Source: Nannocystis bainbridge
GTDB lineage: Bacteria > Myxococcota_A > Polyangia > Nannocystales > Nannocystaceae
Direction of reading: 5' to 3'
Length of the DNA: 64,000 nucleotides
Assembly (NCBI RefSeq): GCF_028368995.1
Contig: NZ_JAQNDL010000003.1
Coordinates: 1,426,001 to 1,490,000 of the forward strand
Each line of letters begins with the position of its first letter. The first letter of the stretch is position 1. Under the pieces are notes generated by a model. That model was not told the origin of the DNA. It worked only from the letters and a program-made list of their open reading frames with translations, and ran no database searches. This document shows positions 34,517 through 42,046 of the stretch, in pieces. The position numbers and the translations under genes were made by a program.

Positions 34517-35218
34517 ATGCCCGCCTTCGTCGTCTCGCTGCGCGAGCCCAATTACGGCAGCCCCGTCGCCGCCGAAGTCGTCGGCGACGTCGCTGTGGTC
34601 GCCGTCGCCAGCGCATGGGGAGCGTGGACCGGACTCGAGGCCGAGCAGCCCGCCGTCCTCGGCGCCCAGACCTCGCTCGCCGCCGACGCGCGCGCCGGCG
34701 CGACCGACTGGCGAGCCGCGCTGGTGCGAGCATTCGCTGGCGCCTCCGCGCACATCAGCCGCCTGCCCCCGCCCGAAGACCCCGAGTGGGCCCCGCTCAC
34801 CTCGCTGACCTGCGCCGTCGTCACGCCCGCGCAGATCTTCGTCGGCTGGCTCGGCGGCGTCACGGCCTGCGTGCTCGACGATCGTCGCCTCGCCCGCGAG
34901 TCAGAGCCGCACACGCTCATCCGCCAGCTGCTCGCCGAGGGCCACAAGACCGCGGCGCTGGGCGGCATGGCCCTCAGCCTCGGCCACATCATCGTCCGCA
35001 GCGTCGGCCCCGCGGGCCACCCCGCCCCCGCGCCCGAGCTCGTCGAGTGGCCGCCGCTGCAGCCCGGTCAACGCCTGCTGTTGACCCCGCGGGCCACCGT
35101 CGCCGCGCTGCGCGGCAGCTTGCCGCTCGCGCAACTCGGCGGCGATCCATGGCTGCACGCCGCCGTCTCGACGTGCGACGAGATCGGCCACCGGATCGGC
35201 GCCCTCGTCGAACCATGA
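34517..35218 (+). CDS. Degenerate PP2C-like (PPM phosphatase-fold) protein
   Basis: This encodes 233 residues. The layout resembles bacterial PP2C domains: an N-terminal strand pair (VVGDVAVVAVASAWGAWTG), a helix with DWRAALVRAFAGASAHISRL, a central TSLTCAVVTPAQIFVGWLGGVTACVLDDRRLARESEPHTLIRQLLAEG and a late PGQRLLLTPRATVAAL. However, the metal-binding acidic positions are missing (GWLGG where GDSR is usual), so it is probably catalytically inactive. A regulatory or scaffold role is possible. Start ATG 34517 is divergent from the MNIO precursor gene, with 117 bases between. Confidence 0.65.
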   Translation: MPAFVVSLREPNYGSPVAAEVVGDVAVVAVASAWGAWTGLEAEQPAVLGAQTSLAADARAGATDWRAALVRAFAGASAHISRLPPPEDPEWAPLTSLTCAVVTPAQIFVGWLGGVTACVLDDRRLARESEPHTLIRQLLAEGHKTAALGGMALSLGHIIVRSVGPAGHPAPAPELVEWPPLQPGQRLLLTPRATVAALRGSLPLAQLGGDPWLHAAVSTCDEIGHRIGALVEP

Positions 35219-35236
35219 ATCCATGCGTCCCATCGG

Positions 35237-35326
35237 TCTCCAAGGACATGTCTCGAGAGACACATCAATCGCTCACGCGTGAGCCCGACCGTAAACTCTG
35301 TCTCCAAGGACATGTCCCGAGAGACA
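35237..35326. repeat. Two compound palindromes (TGTCTC...GGACATGTCC...GAGACA)
   Basis: Near-identical copies at 35237-35262 and 35301-35326. Each has a central GGACATGTYY flanked by the inverted pair TGTCTC/GAGACA, so it can form a long hairpin. They separate convergent genes. Confidence 0.8.
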
Positions 35327-35342
35327 ATCTTAAAAAAAGGAC

Positions 35343-35756
35343 TCATTCACCGGTCGCTTCGAGCAGCAGCTCGCGCAGCATCGTCCGGTGGCAGCGATCC
35401 GCGTCGAAGCACGCGCTCGAGCACAGCAGCGTGATCGTCTCGCCCGCGGCCACCCGCTCCGCCAGCGCCAGCACCTGCGCGTGCGCCGGCTCGTGCCGCA
35501 TCTCGCTGCGGTAGCGCCGGCGGAACATGCGATCGCTGATGGGAGCCTGCTGCTTGCCATGGAACGCCGCCAGCAGCTCCGGGCTCGGGCTCACCTCCTT
35601 GATCCACTCGTCCCACGTCTCGTCCTCGTGCCGGACCCCGCGCGGTCGGTAGCGGCACACCAGGATCCGCGTGCCCTCGCCCCGGTGCGCGCGATCGTTC
35701 CACCGCCGTGTGTGGATCTCCCCGGCCCTGCCCCGCATGTCGAGCGCCGCCGTCAT
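35343..35756 (-). CDS. DUF488-family protein
   Basis: This encodes 137 residues. It shows the DUF488 pattern: TRILVCRYRPRGVRHEDETWDEWIKEVSPSPELLAAFH near the N-terminus and the late strand-helix ITLLCSSACFDADRCHRTMLRELLLE (the C-x-D/CHR element). Family members are uncharacterised, small alpha/beta proteins. It is divergent from the next gene with 89 bases between starts. Confidence 0.85.
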   Translation of the reverse strand: MTAALDMRGRAGEIHTRRWNDRAHRGEGTRILVCRYRPRGVRHEDETWDEWIKEVSPSPELLAAFHGKQQAPISDRMFRRRYRSEMRHEPAHAQVLALAERVAAGETITLLCSSACFDADRCHRTMLRELLLEATGE

Positions 35757-35845
35757 CGCTTCACCATGGCACGCCGGCGCTCAGGCGCCGATCAAAACCA
35801 CCTCGCTTGCGGCTCGCCCCTCCGCTTGTCACCCTCTCCTGGCTC

Positions 35846-36997
35846 ATGCGGTCGACCTCGCTCGCGCTGCTCGCCCTCGTCCTCGCCGCCCCCCGGCTCG
35901 CCCACGCGGCAGCGCGCTGCGAGCTGACGGGCTCGCCCGCGCTCCTCGGACGGATCGTCGGCGACGATCGCCTCGCCGGCGCGCTCGACGTCCGCCGCGG
36001 CGCCGCGATCGAGGTCCACCTGGTCGCGCCCGGCCGCCTCGACGGCAAGCCCGTCCTGTTCGCCGACACCGGCGCCGCCCGTCACGTCTCGTGGTCCGGG
36101 TCCGGCTGTCCCAAAGCGCAGGTCCGATGGCGCCGCGTCGAGCCGCGCATGCAGCACATCACCACCCCCGCGCCCAACGCCGCGATCGCCATCTACGCCA
36201 ACGCCGTGGTGTTCGGGCCCACCCACGGCACCTGGCTCGGCCACGACCACCTCGAGTACTTCGAGACCGCGCAGCCGGCCGGCGACGACCTGTGGACCTT
36301 CACCGTCCGCGACGCCCGGCCCAGCGAGCCCGCCCTCGCCGACGCCCGCCTGCCCGAGTACCGCGACCTCGGCACCATGCGCCTCGCCGCCACGATCACC
36401 GGCCCCGACGCTCGCGCCCGCGCCACCCCTGACGCCGATGATGCTCCGCGCGGGCAGATCGGCGACGACGTGTTCCGCTACAGCGTGCGCAGCGGCGACG
36501 GCCTGTTCGGCTGGCTCACCTCCTACTTCAACGTCCCCTACGTGTTCGGCAGCGCCGGCGTCGGCGCGCGCAGCCAGGCCGAGCGCCGCGTCGGCGTCGA
36601 CTGTGCCGATCTCATCGTCGCCGGCCTGCGCCGCGCCGGCCGCCCCGACCTCGCCTACTCGAGCGTCGGCGGCCTCGTCCGTTCGCTCGAGCGCGTCACC
36701 GAACCACTCGAGGTCCACGCCCGCGGCGACGCCCTCGACCCCGCCATCTACGCCCCGCGCCCCGGCGACATCCTCGCCCTCGACTATGTGAACAGCGCCG
36801 CGCTCCCGCGCCCGTGGGACCACATCGTCGTGCTCGCCGTCGACCGGGGCCCCGGCGGCGGTCCGGCTGACGGCCGCCTCGGCCCCGACGACCTCGTCGC
36901 CGACATCGGCGACGCCCAGGGCCTCAAGTTCGCCCCGCTCGGCGACCAGGGCGACGTCCGCGTCCTCGTCCTGCGCGCCCGCGGCGTCGAAGGCTGA
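35846..36997 (+). CDS. Exported NlpC/P60-like cysteine peptidase/amidase candidate
   Basis: This encodes 383 residues with signal peptide (RSTSLALLALVLAAPRLAHAA). The middle is beta-rich and unknown. The C-terminal third has an NlpC/P60-like signature: YFNVPYVFGSAG ... RRVGVDCADLIVAGLRRAGRPD with catalytic-type Cys near residue 252, YAPRPGDILALDY, and WDHIVVLAVD with His near 324. Such enzymes cut peptidoglycan peptides or amide bonds in the periplasm or outside. Classification is from motif order only. Repeats follow the stop at 37027-37105. Confidence 0.75.
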   Translation: MRSTSLALLALVLAAPRLAHAAARCELTGSPALLGRIVGDDRLAGALDVRRGAAIEVHLVAPGRLDGKPVLFADTGAARHVSWSGSGCPKAQVRWRRVEPRMQHITTPAPNAAIAIYANAVVFGPTHGTWLGHDHLEYFETAQPAGDDLWTFTVRDARPSEPALADARLPEYRDLGTMRLAATITGPDARARATPDADDAPRGQIGDDVFRYSVRSGDGLFGWLTSYFNVPYVFGSAGVGARSQAERRVGVDCADLIVAGLRRAGRPDLAYSSVGGLVRSLERVTEPLEVHARGDALDPAIYAPRPGDILALDYVNSAALPRPWDHIVVLAVDRGPGGGPADGRLGPDDLVADIGDAQGLKFAPLGDQGDVRVLVLRARGVEG

Positions 36998-37026
36998 CGC
37001 CACGACCGAGTCGAGGCTCTCTTCAC

Positions 37027-37105
37027 CCATGTCCCAAAGAACATGTCCTCCGGAAAATGCCCTTCAAGACATGTCTTGAAGAACATTCCCCGAAGGACAT
37101 CCCGA
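37027..37105. repeat. GGACATGTCC-family cluster between convergent genes
   Basis: Units CATGTCCC, AACATGTCCTCCGG, AAGACATGTCTTGAAG and CGAAGGACATCCCG in 79 bases. The AAGACATGTCTT unit is a perfect 12-base palindrome. Confidence 0.75.
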
Positions 37106-37110
37106 GATCC

Positions 37111-38124
37111 TCACACAGGGTCGCTCGCCAGCGTCACCCCGAGCGCCGAGCCCAGCGCCAGCAGTTGCCGCGGCGACGCGCAGCCCAGGTGCTCCGGCGA
37201 CAGCTTCCCTGCTCGCCGGCGCAGCAGCCACGACCCGGCCGGGTGGGCGGCAGCCGCCCTTCCGAACTCCTCCCCGGCCGTCTCGGCGATCCGTGCCACC
37301 TCCGCGTCGAGCCGCTCGCGCAATTGCGGCAGCGCCCCGCGCAGCGTCGTCAGCCAATGCTGCACCTGGTCGAGCACCGCCCCGTCGAGCTCCGGATCGC
37401 GGAGCGAGCGGACCTTCTTCTCGATCTGCTCGAACGTCATCGTCTGCCACGGCAGCGTGCGCAGCACCGGCGCTTGCCACTCGCCGCGCACCCGCGCCCA
37501 GTGATCGGCGCGCGCCGGCACCGACACTAGTTTAAACTGCGGCAGCAAGAGCCCCGTCAGCCGCATCCCGTGGCACACCCCGGTGTCGATGCCGAAGATC
37601 CGGTCGCGCAGCACCAGCGGCTCCGGTCCGACCACCGCGTGCCCGAACACCACCGGCTTGTCGTCGTCATAAAACTCGTACCAGGGCCGCTCGCCGAAGC
37701 GCTCACGCAGCCGCGCCTCGCCCGACGTCGTGCCCGCGCGCACGTCCTCCGGCACCTCGTCGAGCGGCACCCCGGGGAACAGCCCCCAGTGGACCACCCG
37801 CACGTCGTCGCGCTCCCAGTGGTACGGCAGCGTCGCCATCCAGCCGACGTGGTCCGCGTAATCGGCCCCGAGCTGCAGCTTCGCCACCTGCTGCGAATAC
37901 GAAAGCACCCCGCGGATGTGCTTGCGCTCGTGGTTGCCGCACAGCGCCAGCGAGTGCGGCCGGCTGCGAAACAGCTCGACCACCGAGCTCGGGTCGGGCC
38001 CGCGGTCGACCAGGTCGCCGACGCTGACCACCAGGTCGTCGTCGCCGATCGCCGCCACGTCGAGGAGGTCGAGCAATTCGGCGTAACAGCCGTGAATGTC
38101 GCCGATGATGAGCGTGGACTGCAT
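37111..38124 (-). CDS. PPP-family metallophosphoesterase (ApaH/PrpE-like)
   Basis: This encodes 337 residues from ATG 38124. The first 200 residues have the calcineurin-like motifs GDIHGCYAEL, GDLVDRGPD, GNHERKHIRG, and later HWGLFPG and FGHAVVG. These bind two metal ions for phosphate ester hydrolysis, as in diadenosine tetraphosphatase or protein Ser/Thr phosphatase. The C-terminal 130 residues are an extra helical extension (FEQIEKKVRSLRDPELDGAVLDQVQHWLTTLRGALPQLRERL) with no known domain. Substrate unknown. Confidence 0.88.
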   Translation of the reverse strand: MQSTLIIGDIHGCYAELLDLLDVAAIGDDDLVVSVGDLVDRGPDPSSVVELFRSRPHSLALCGNHERKHIRGVLSYSQQVAKLQLGADYADHVGWMATLPYHWERDDVRVVHWGLFPGVPLDEVPEDVRAGTTSGEARLRERFGERPWYEFYDDDKPVVFGHAVVGPEPLVLRDRIFGIDTGVCHGMRLTGLLLPQFKLVSVPARADHWARVRGEWQAPVLRTLPWQTMTFEQIEKKVRSLRDPELDGAVLDQVQHWLTTLRGALPQLRERLDAEVARIAETAGEEFGRAAAAHPAGSWLLRRRAGKLSPEHLGCASPRQLLALGSALGVTLASDPV

Positions 38125-38257
38125 GACACCTTCTCCTTCGGCGCGCGCCGATGCGCTCGACGCCGCCCGCGCGCCGCGGATCTCCGCGCGCGCCAGATCG
38201 CACCAACTGCGCGGCGAACCCCGTCGCCGCGTCGCGTCCGGGTATAAAGGGCACCCC

Positions 38258-39241
38258 GTGGCCGCGCGAGGACAAAATTCCGGACAACCCACGTGGGCCG
38301 TCTATCTCGACGGTCTGGTCGAGGAGCACGGCTCGCTCGCCGCCGTCGCCGAGCGCATGGCCGCGCTCCACGGCTGGCGCGAGGACGTCGAGAGCATCAC
38401 CCGCGCCCTCCGTCGCCTGCGCCTGCGCGGCAGCCTGCCCGGCGGCAAGTGGGGCGACCGGCTGCTGCGCACCTTCGGTCTGCCGGCCAGCGTCGACGCC
38501 CGCCTGCGCTTCATGGGCAGCTATCACTCGCGCTTCGTCGACCTGCCCGTGTCGCTGTGCACCGACCTCGTGCAGCTGTGGGACCGCCCGCCCACCAGCG
38601 AGAGCCGCGGCGGACGCCTGTGGCTCTCGCTCGCGCGCGCCACTCTGGCCCTGCGCGCCCGCCATCCCGACGAGGCCGCCACCCACCTCGCCACCGCCAA
38701 ACCTCTCGCCACCGACGACCCCGCGGCGCAGATCGAGCTGGCCCTCTCCGAATCACTGCTCGACAGCCGCGCGCGCCCGACCTCCGCCTCGGCCGCGCTG
38801 GCCCACGTACCCGAGCTCTTGCGATCGCTGACCGGGCCTGACGCCGACTGCCTGCGCGCCCGCTACGTCGGTCAGGTCAGCCACGCGCTCAATCACGCTG
38901 GCGACATCGACGGCGCCGAGGCCCTGCATTTCGCCCTGCCCGACGCCGCCACCACCCACCCCTTCGCCCGCAGCCGCCGCGCCAACGGCCTCGCCTACGC
39001 CCGCTTTCGCCACGGCGACCTCGCGGCCGCCCGCGAGCACGCCCGCCTCGCCGCCCGTCACGCCGGCGACGCCGGCCACGTCCGCCTGCGCGCCATGGCC
39101 CTCCTCATGGTCGTGCGCGTCACCCACGGCACCCCCGAGGCCGCCGAGTCCCTCGCCCGCGCCCGCGCGATCGCCCACGCCCTCGAGGACGCGACCTTGC
39201 TGTCCCGCTGCGACGCCGCCGAGCGCGGCCGCCTGCCCTGA
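38258..39241 (+). CDS. TPR-like helical protein with conserved N-terminal domain
   Basis: This encodes 327 residues from GTG 38258 (VAARGQNSGQPTWAVYLDGLVEEHG); a TATAAAG box at 38243 could be the -10. The N-terminal part (AERMAALHGWREDVESITRALRRLRLRG ... WGDRLLRTFGLPASVDARLRFMGSYHSRFVDLPV) looks like a small helical, perhaps DNA-binding, domain. The rest consists of TPR-like repeats (LWLSLARATLALRARHPDEAATHLATAK, RANGLAYARFRHGDLAAAREHARLAARHAG). No signal peptide. Possibly a cytoplasmic regulator; unproven. Confidence 0.75.
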   Translation: MAARGQNSGQPTWAVYLDGLVEEHGSLAAVAERMAALHGWREDVESITRALRRLRLRGSLPGGKWGDRLLRTFGLPASVDARLRFMGSYHSRFVDLPVSLCTDLVQLWDRPPTSESRGGRLWLSLARATLALRARHPDEAATHLATAKPLATDDPAAQIELALSESLLDSRARPTSASAALAHVPELLRSLTGPDADCLRARYVGQVSHALNHAGDIDGAEALHFALPDAATTHPFARSRRANGLAYARFRHGDLAAAREHARLAARHAGDAGHVRLRAMALLMVVRVTHGTPEAAESLARARAIAHALEDATLLSRCDAAERGRLP

Positions 39242-39331
39242 TCGCCGCATTCCCTGCGACTGCCACCATTCCACCGACCTCTTGCTTATTTTCTCCCCAA
39301 GCTCGCCTGCAAACGCGGCATCCTCCCGATC

Positions 39332-39589
39332 ATGACCACCCCGCGAACGCTCCTCCTCGCCCTCGCCGGCCTCCTCGGCGCCTGCGCCGGCAAGTCGAAC
39401 CCTCCGCCCGCCGACAACCCCGGCGGGGTGGCCTGCACCATGGAAGCCAAGGTCTGCCCGGACGGCAGCGCCGTCGGCCGCACCGGCCCGAACTGCGAGT
39501 TCGCCCCCTGCCCCGGCCCCGCCGGCGAATCGCCCGAGAGCGAGACCCCGCCGCCCGCCGAGCCGCCGAACCCGCCGCCGTCGCCCTGA
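39332..39589 (+). CDS. Short Cys-motif lipoprotein, copy 1
   Basis: This encodes 85 residues. Lipobox LLGAC, then the compact motif CTMEAKVCPDGSAVGRTGPNCEFAPC and a Pro/Glu tail. The four-cysteine motif CPDGSxVGRxGPxCEF is widespread in short bacterial exported proteins of unknown function. The next small lipoprotein (39873) is a paralogue. Confidence 0.82.
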   Translation: MTTPRTLLLALAGLLGACAGKSNPPPADNPGGVACTMEAKVCPDGSAVGRTGPNCEFAPCPGPAGESPESETPPPAEPPNPPPSP

Positions 39590-39610
39590 CCGGGTAGCGC
39601 CCGAACGCAT

Positions 39611-39752
39611 GGACATGTCCCAAAGAACATGCTCCATGCGACATGAGACACAACTGTAGCGATGGCTCGCCAGGACATGTCCAACAGGACATGTCCAACA
39701 GGACACGGGTCGAGCAAGCAATCCCGCTCACCTGTCCCTCCGAGCAGGTCCT
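39611..39752. repeat. GGACATGTCC-family cluster between duplicated lipoproteins
   Basis: At least six units: GGACATGTCCC, GAACATGCTCC, CGACATGAG, two exact copies of AGGACATGTCCAAC at 39673 and 39688, and CCTGTCCCTCCGAGCAGG at about 39732-39749. Confidence 0.8.
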
Positions 39753-39872
39753 CGAGGCCATGCAAACGAACTCGCGCGCCAACACCCTCGTCGCCCACCG
39801 GCCTCGACCGTGCCGCGCTCCGCTGAAAATGCCTACCCAACGGCCGGCGGACGGGGCATCGTCACCGCGGTC

Positions 39873-40100
39873 ATGAACACCACGCGCACGCTCCTCTTCA
39901 TCGTCGCCGGCCTCGTCGGCGCCTGCAAGTCGGACAAGCCCCCCGCCGAAGATCCCGGCGCCCCCAAGGCCTGCACCAAGGAGGCCAAGGTCTGCCCCGA
40001 CGGCAGCACCGTCGGCCGCACCGGCCCCGATTGTGAATTCGCCGCGTGCCCCGAGGGCAGCGAGACCCCCGAGACGCCCGAAGAGCCGCCCACGCCCTGA
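39873..40100 (+). CDS. Short Cys-motif lipoprotein, copy 2
   Basis: This encodes 75 residues. Lipobox LVGAC, then CTKEAKVCPDGSTVGRTGPDCEFAAC and an acidic Pro/Glu/Thr tail. It is a tandem paralogue of the gene at 39332 (same motif, similar length). The 283 bases between them are rich in palindromes, which might have helped the duplication. Confidence 0.82.
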   Translation: MNTTRTLLFIVAGLVGACKSDKPPAEDPGAPKACTKEAKVCPDGSTVGRTGPDCEFAACPEGSETPETPEEPPTP

Positions 40101-40329
40101 GCCCCTCTAATCCGGTGCGCGCGGGCGGGCGACCCAACTGCTCGCGTCCTCGGTGCACACGCGACGAGCCCGCAGCGCCCGCCGCCCGCTTCACGCATAG
40201 TGGCGGCCCCCGCGGCCGGCTGCGCGCTCGCAGCCGCCGCCGCTCGCCGGCCCACCGCTCCCCGCTCTCACGCCACCGCGGCCCGCCCGGCCCCCGATCG
40301 GCCCACACCGTGCCGACCGAGGTTGTCCC

Positions 40330-40659
40330 GTGAAGCCGACCCTGCCTCTCTCCTGCGCCCTCACGGCGCTCCTGGCCGCCGCGCCCGCCCTCGCCTATTT
40401 CGTCTGCCCGGACGAGCGCGCCTCCCCGCCCGAGACCGAGCCCGCCTCGTTCGGCGTCACCAATCACAGCCCCGCCGACGTCTACCTCTTCTGGCTCGAC
40501 GCTGACGGCCAGCGCCAGTTCCAGGCCACCATCTACGCGGGCGGCTATCACCTGCAGCAGACCTGGTTCGGCCACGTGTGGGTCGCCACCACCGTCTACG
40601 AGGATTGCCTCGCCACCTTCGTCGGCGAGCTCGACCACGTCGACTACGACGTCTGGTGA
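40330..40659 (+). CDS. Exported protein with VHL-beta-like domain
   Basis: This encodes 109 residues from GTG 40330. After a signal peptide (PTLPLSCALTALLAAAPALA) the mature chain matches the von Hippel-Lindau beta-domain pattern: VTNHSPADVYLFWLDADGQRQFQATIYAGGYHLQQTWFGHVWVATT. This pattern has N-[RH]-S, the FWLD strand, a Gly-containing turn and H-x-W. In eukaryotes this fold recognises hydroxyproline; bacterial members are uncharacterised. Two cysteines (about 25 and 95) may pair. The assignment rests on motif resemblance. Confidence 0.72.
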   Translation: MKPTLPLSCALTALLAAAPALAYFVCPDERASPPETEPASFGVTNHSPADVYLFWLDADGQRQFQATIYAGGYHLQQTWFGHVWVATTVYEDCLATFVGELDHVDYDVW

Positions 40660-40827
40660 TTCCGCCGCCGAGTCATCACCTGTCTCTCCGGACATGGGAT
40701 CAACGCCGAGCCCGCCACGCATTCTCCGCCGTCGCGCCCCTGCTCCGTCGCTCGCGCGAAATCAAGCCCGCCCCGGCGCCCCCCGCGAGCGGGCCCGCCC
40801 CCGCGCGCTACGCTGCCACGCACCGCC

Positions 40828-41943
40828 ATGCGCGACCCACTCGTCGAGCTCACCGAGCGCGGCCTCTACTGCCGCGCGGGCGACTTCTACATCGACCCCT
40901 GGCAGCCGGTCGACCGCGCCGTCGTCACCCACGCCCACAGCGACCACGCCATCGGCGAATGTGCGCACTACCTCACCGCGGCGCCCGGCCGTGACCTCCT
41001 TGCCATGCGCGTCGGCGACGGCGCCGCCATCCAGCCGCTCGCTTACGGCGAAGCGATCGTCCACCACGGCGTCGGCGTCTCGCTGCACCCGGCCGGTCAC
41101 ATCCTCGGCTCGGCCCAGGTCCGGCTCGAGCACCACGGCGAGGTGTGGGTCGTGTCCGGCGATTACAAGCTGAGCCCCGACCCCACCTGCGCCGCCTTCG
41201 AGGCGGTGCGCTGCCACTGCTTCATCAGCGAATCGACCTTCGGCCTGCCGATCTTCCGCTGGGCCCCGCCGGCCGCCACCATGCACGACGTCGCCGCCTG
41301 GTGGCGCGCCAATCAACAGAGCGGCCGCACCTCGCTGCTGCTGTGTTACGCGCTCGGCAAGGCCCAGCGCCTGCTCGCCGGCCTCGACCCCGAGATCGGC
41401 CCGATCTACGTGCACGGCGCCGTCGAGCGCTGCAACGCCGTCTATCGGGCCGGCGGCGTGCGCCTGCCCGCGGCCCCGCCGGTGCTCGAGGCGGCCCGCA
41501 GCGCCGAGTTCGAGCGCGCCCTGATCCTCGCCCCACCTTCCGCCCAGGGCACCCCGTGGACCCGCCGGTTCAAGCGTCCGGTCCGCGGTTTCGCCTCCGG
41601 CTGGATGCAGATCCGTGGCACCCGTCGGCGCAAGGTGGTCGACCGCGGCTTCGTCCTGTCCGACCACGCCGACTGGCCCGAGCTGCTGGCCGCGATCGCC
41701 GGCACCGGGGCCGAGCGCGTGCTGGTCACCCACGGCTACGCCCAGGCGCTGGCCCGCCACCTTTGCGAGCGCGGCCTCGACGCCCAGCCGCTCGCCACCC
41801 GCTTCGTCGGCGAAGCCGGCGGCGAGGAGGTTTTGCCCGCACCCGAGCCCACGGACGCGAGCGACCCCCCGGAGGATGAGCCCGCGGAGGATGAACTTTC
41901 GGACATGTCCGAACCACCAGCCTCCGAGGAGACCGCACCATGA
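40828..41943 (+). CDS. Ligase-associated metallo-beta-lactamase-fold DNA exonuclease
   Basis: This encodes 371 residues. Motifs: VVTHAHSDHAIG (metal-binding HxHxDH), LHPAGHILGSAQVRLE, VVSGDYK, ESTFGLP, CYALGKAQRL and VLSDHADWPELLAAI. These place it with the ligase-associated exonuclease family (beta-CASP/mRNA 3' processing factor-like) that neighbours ATP-dependent ligases and Lhr-type helicases in DNA repair operons. Here the ligase follows 103 bases downstream, but no helicase is present. The acidic C-terminal tail ends with LSDMSEP, encoded by a GGACATGTCC repeat. Confidence 0.92.
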   Translation: MRDPLVELTERGLYCRAGDFYIDPWQPVDRAVVTHAHSDHAIGECAHYLTAAPGRDLLAMRVGDGAAIQPLAYGEAIVHHGVGVSLHPAGHILGSAQVRLEHHGEVWVVSGDYKLSPDPTCAAFEAVRCHCFISESTFGLPIFRWAPPAATMHDVAAWWRANQQSGRTSLLLCYALGKAQRLLAGLDPEIGPIYVHGAVERCNAVYRAGGVRLPAAPPVLEAARSAEFERALILAPPSAQGTPWTRRFKRPVRGFASGWMQIRGTRRRKVVDRGFVLSDHADWPELLAAIAGTGAERVLVTHGYAQALARHLCERGLDAQPLATRFVGEAGGEEVLPAPEPTDASDPPEDEPAEDELSDMSEPPASEETAP

Positions 41944-42046
41944 CCTCCGCGCCTCATCATCCTGTCCTCGGAGACATGCTCGAAGCGACATATCATCATT
42001 GTCCCGAGCGCCATTTTAATAATGACCCTCTCCGGGGCTCCGCGTC

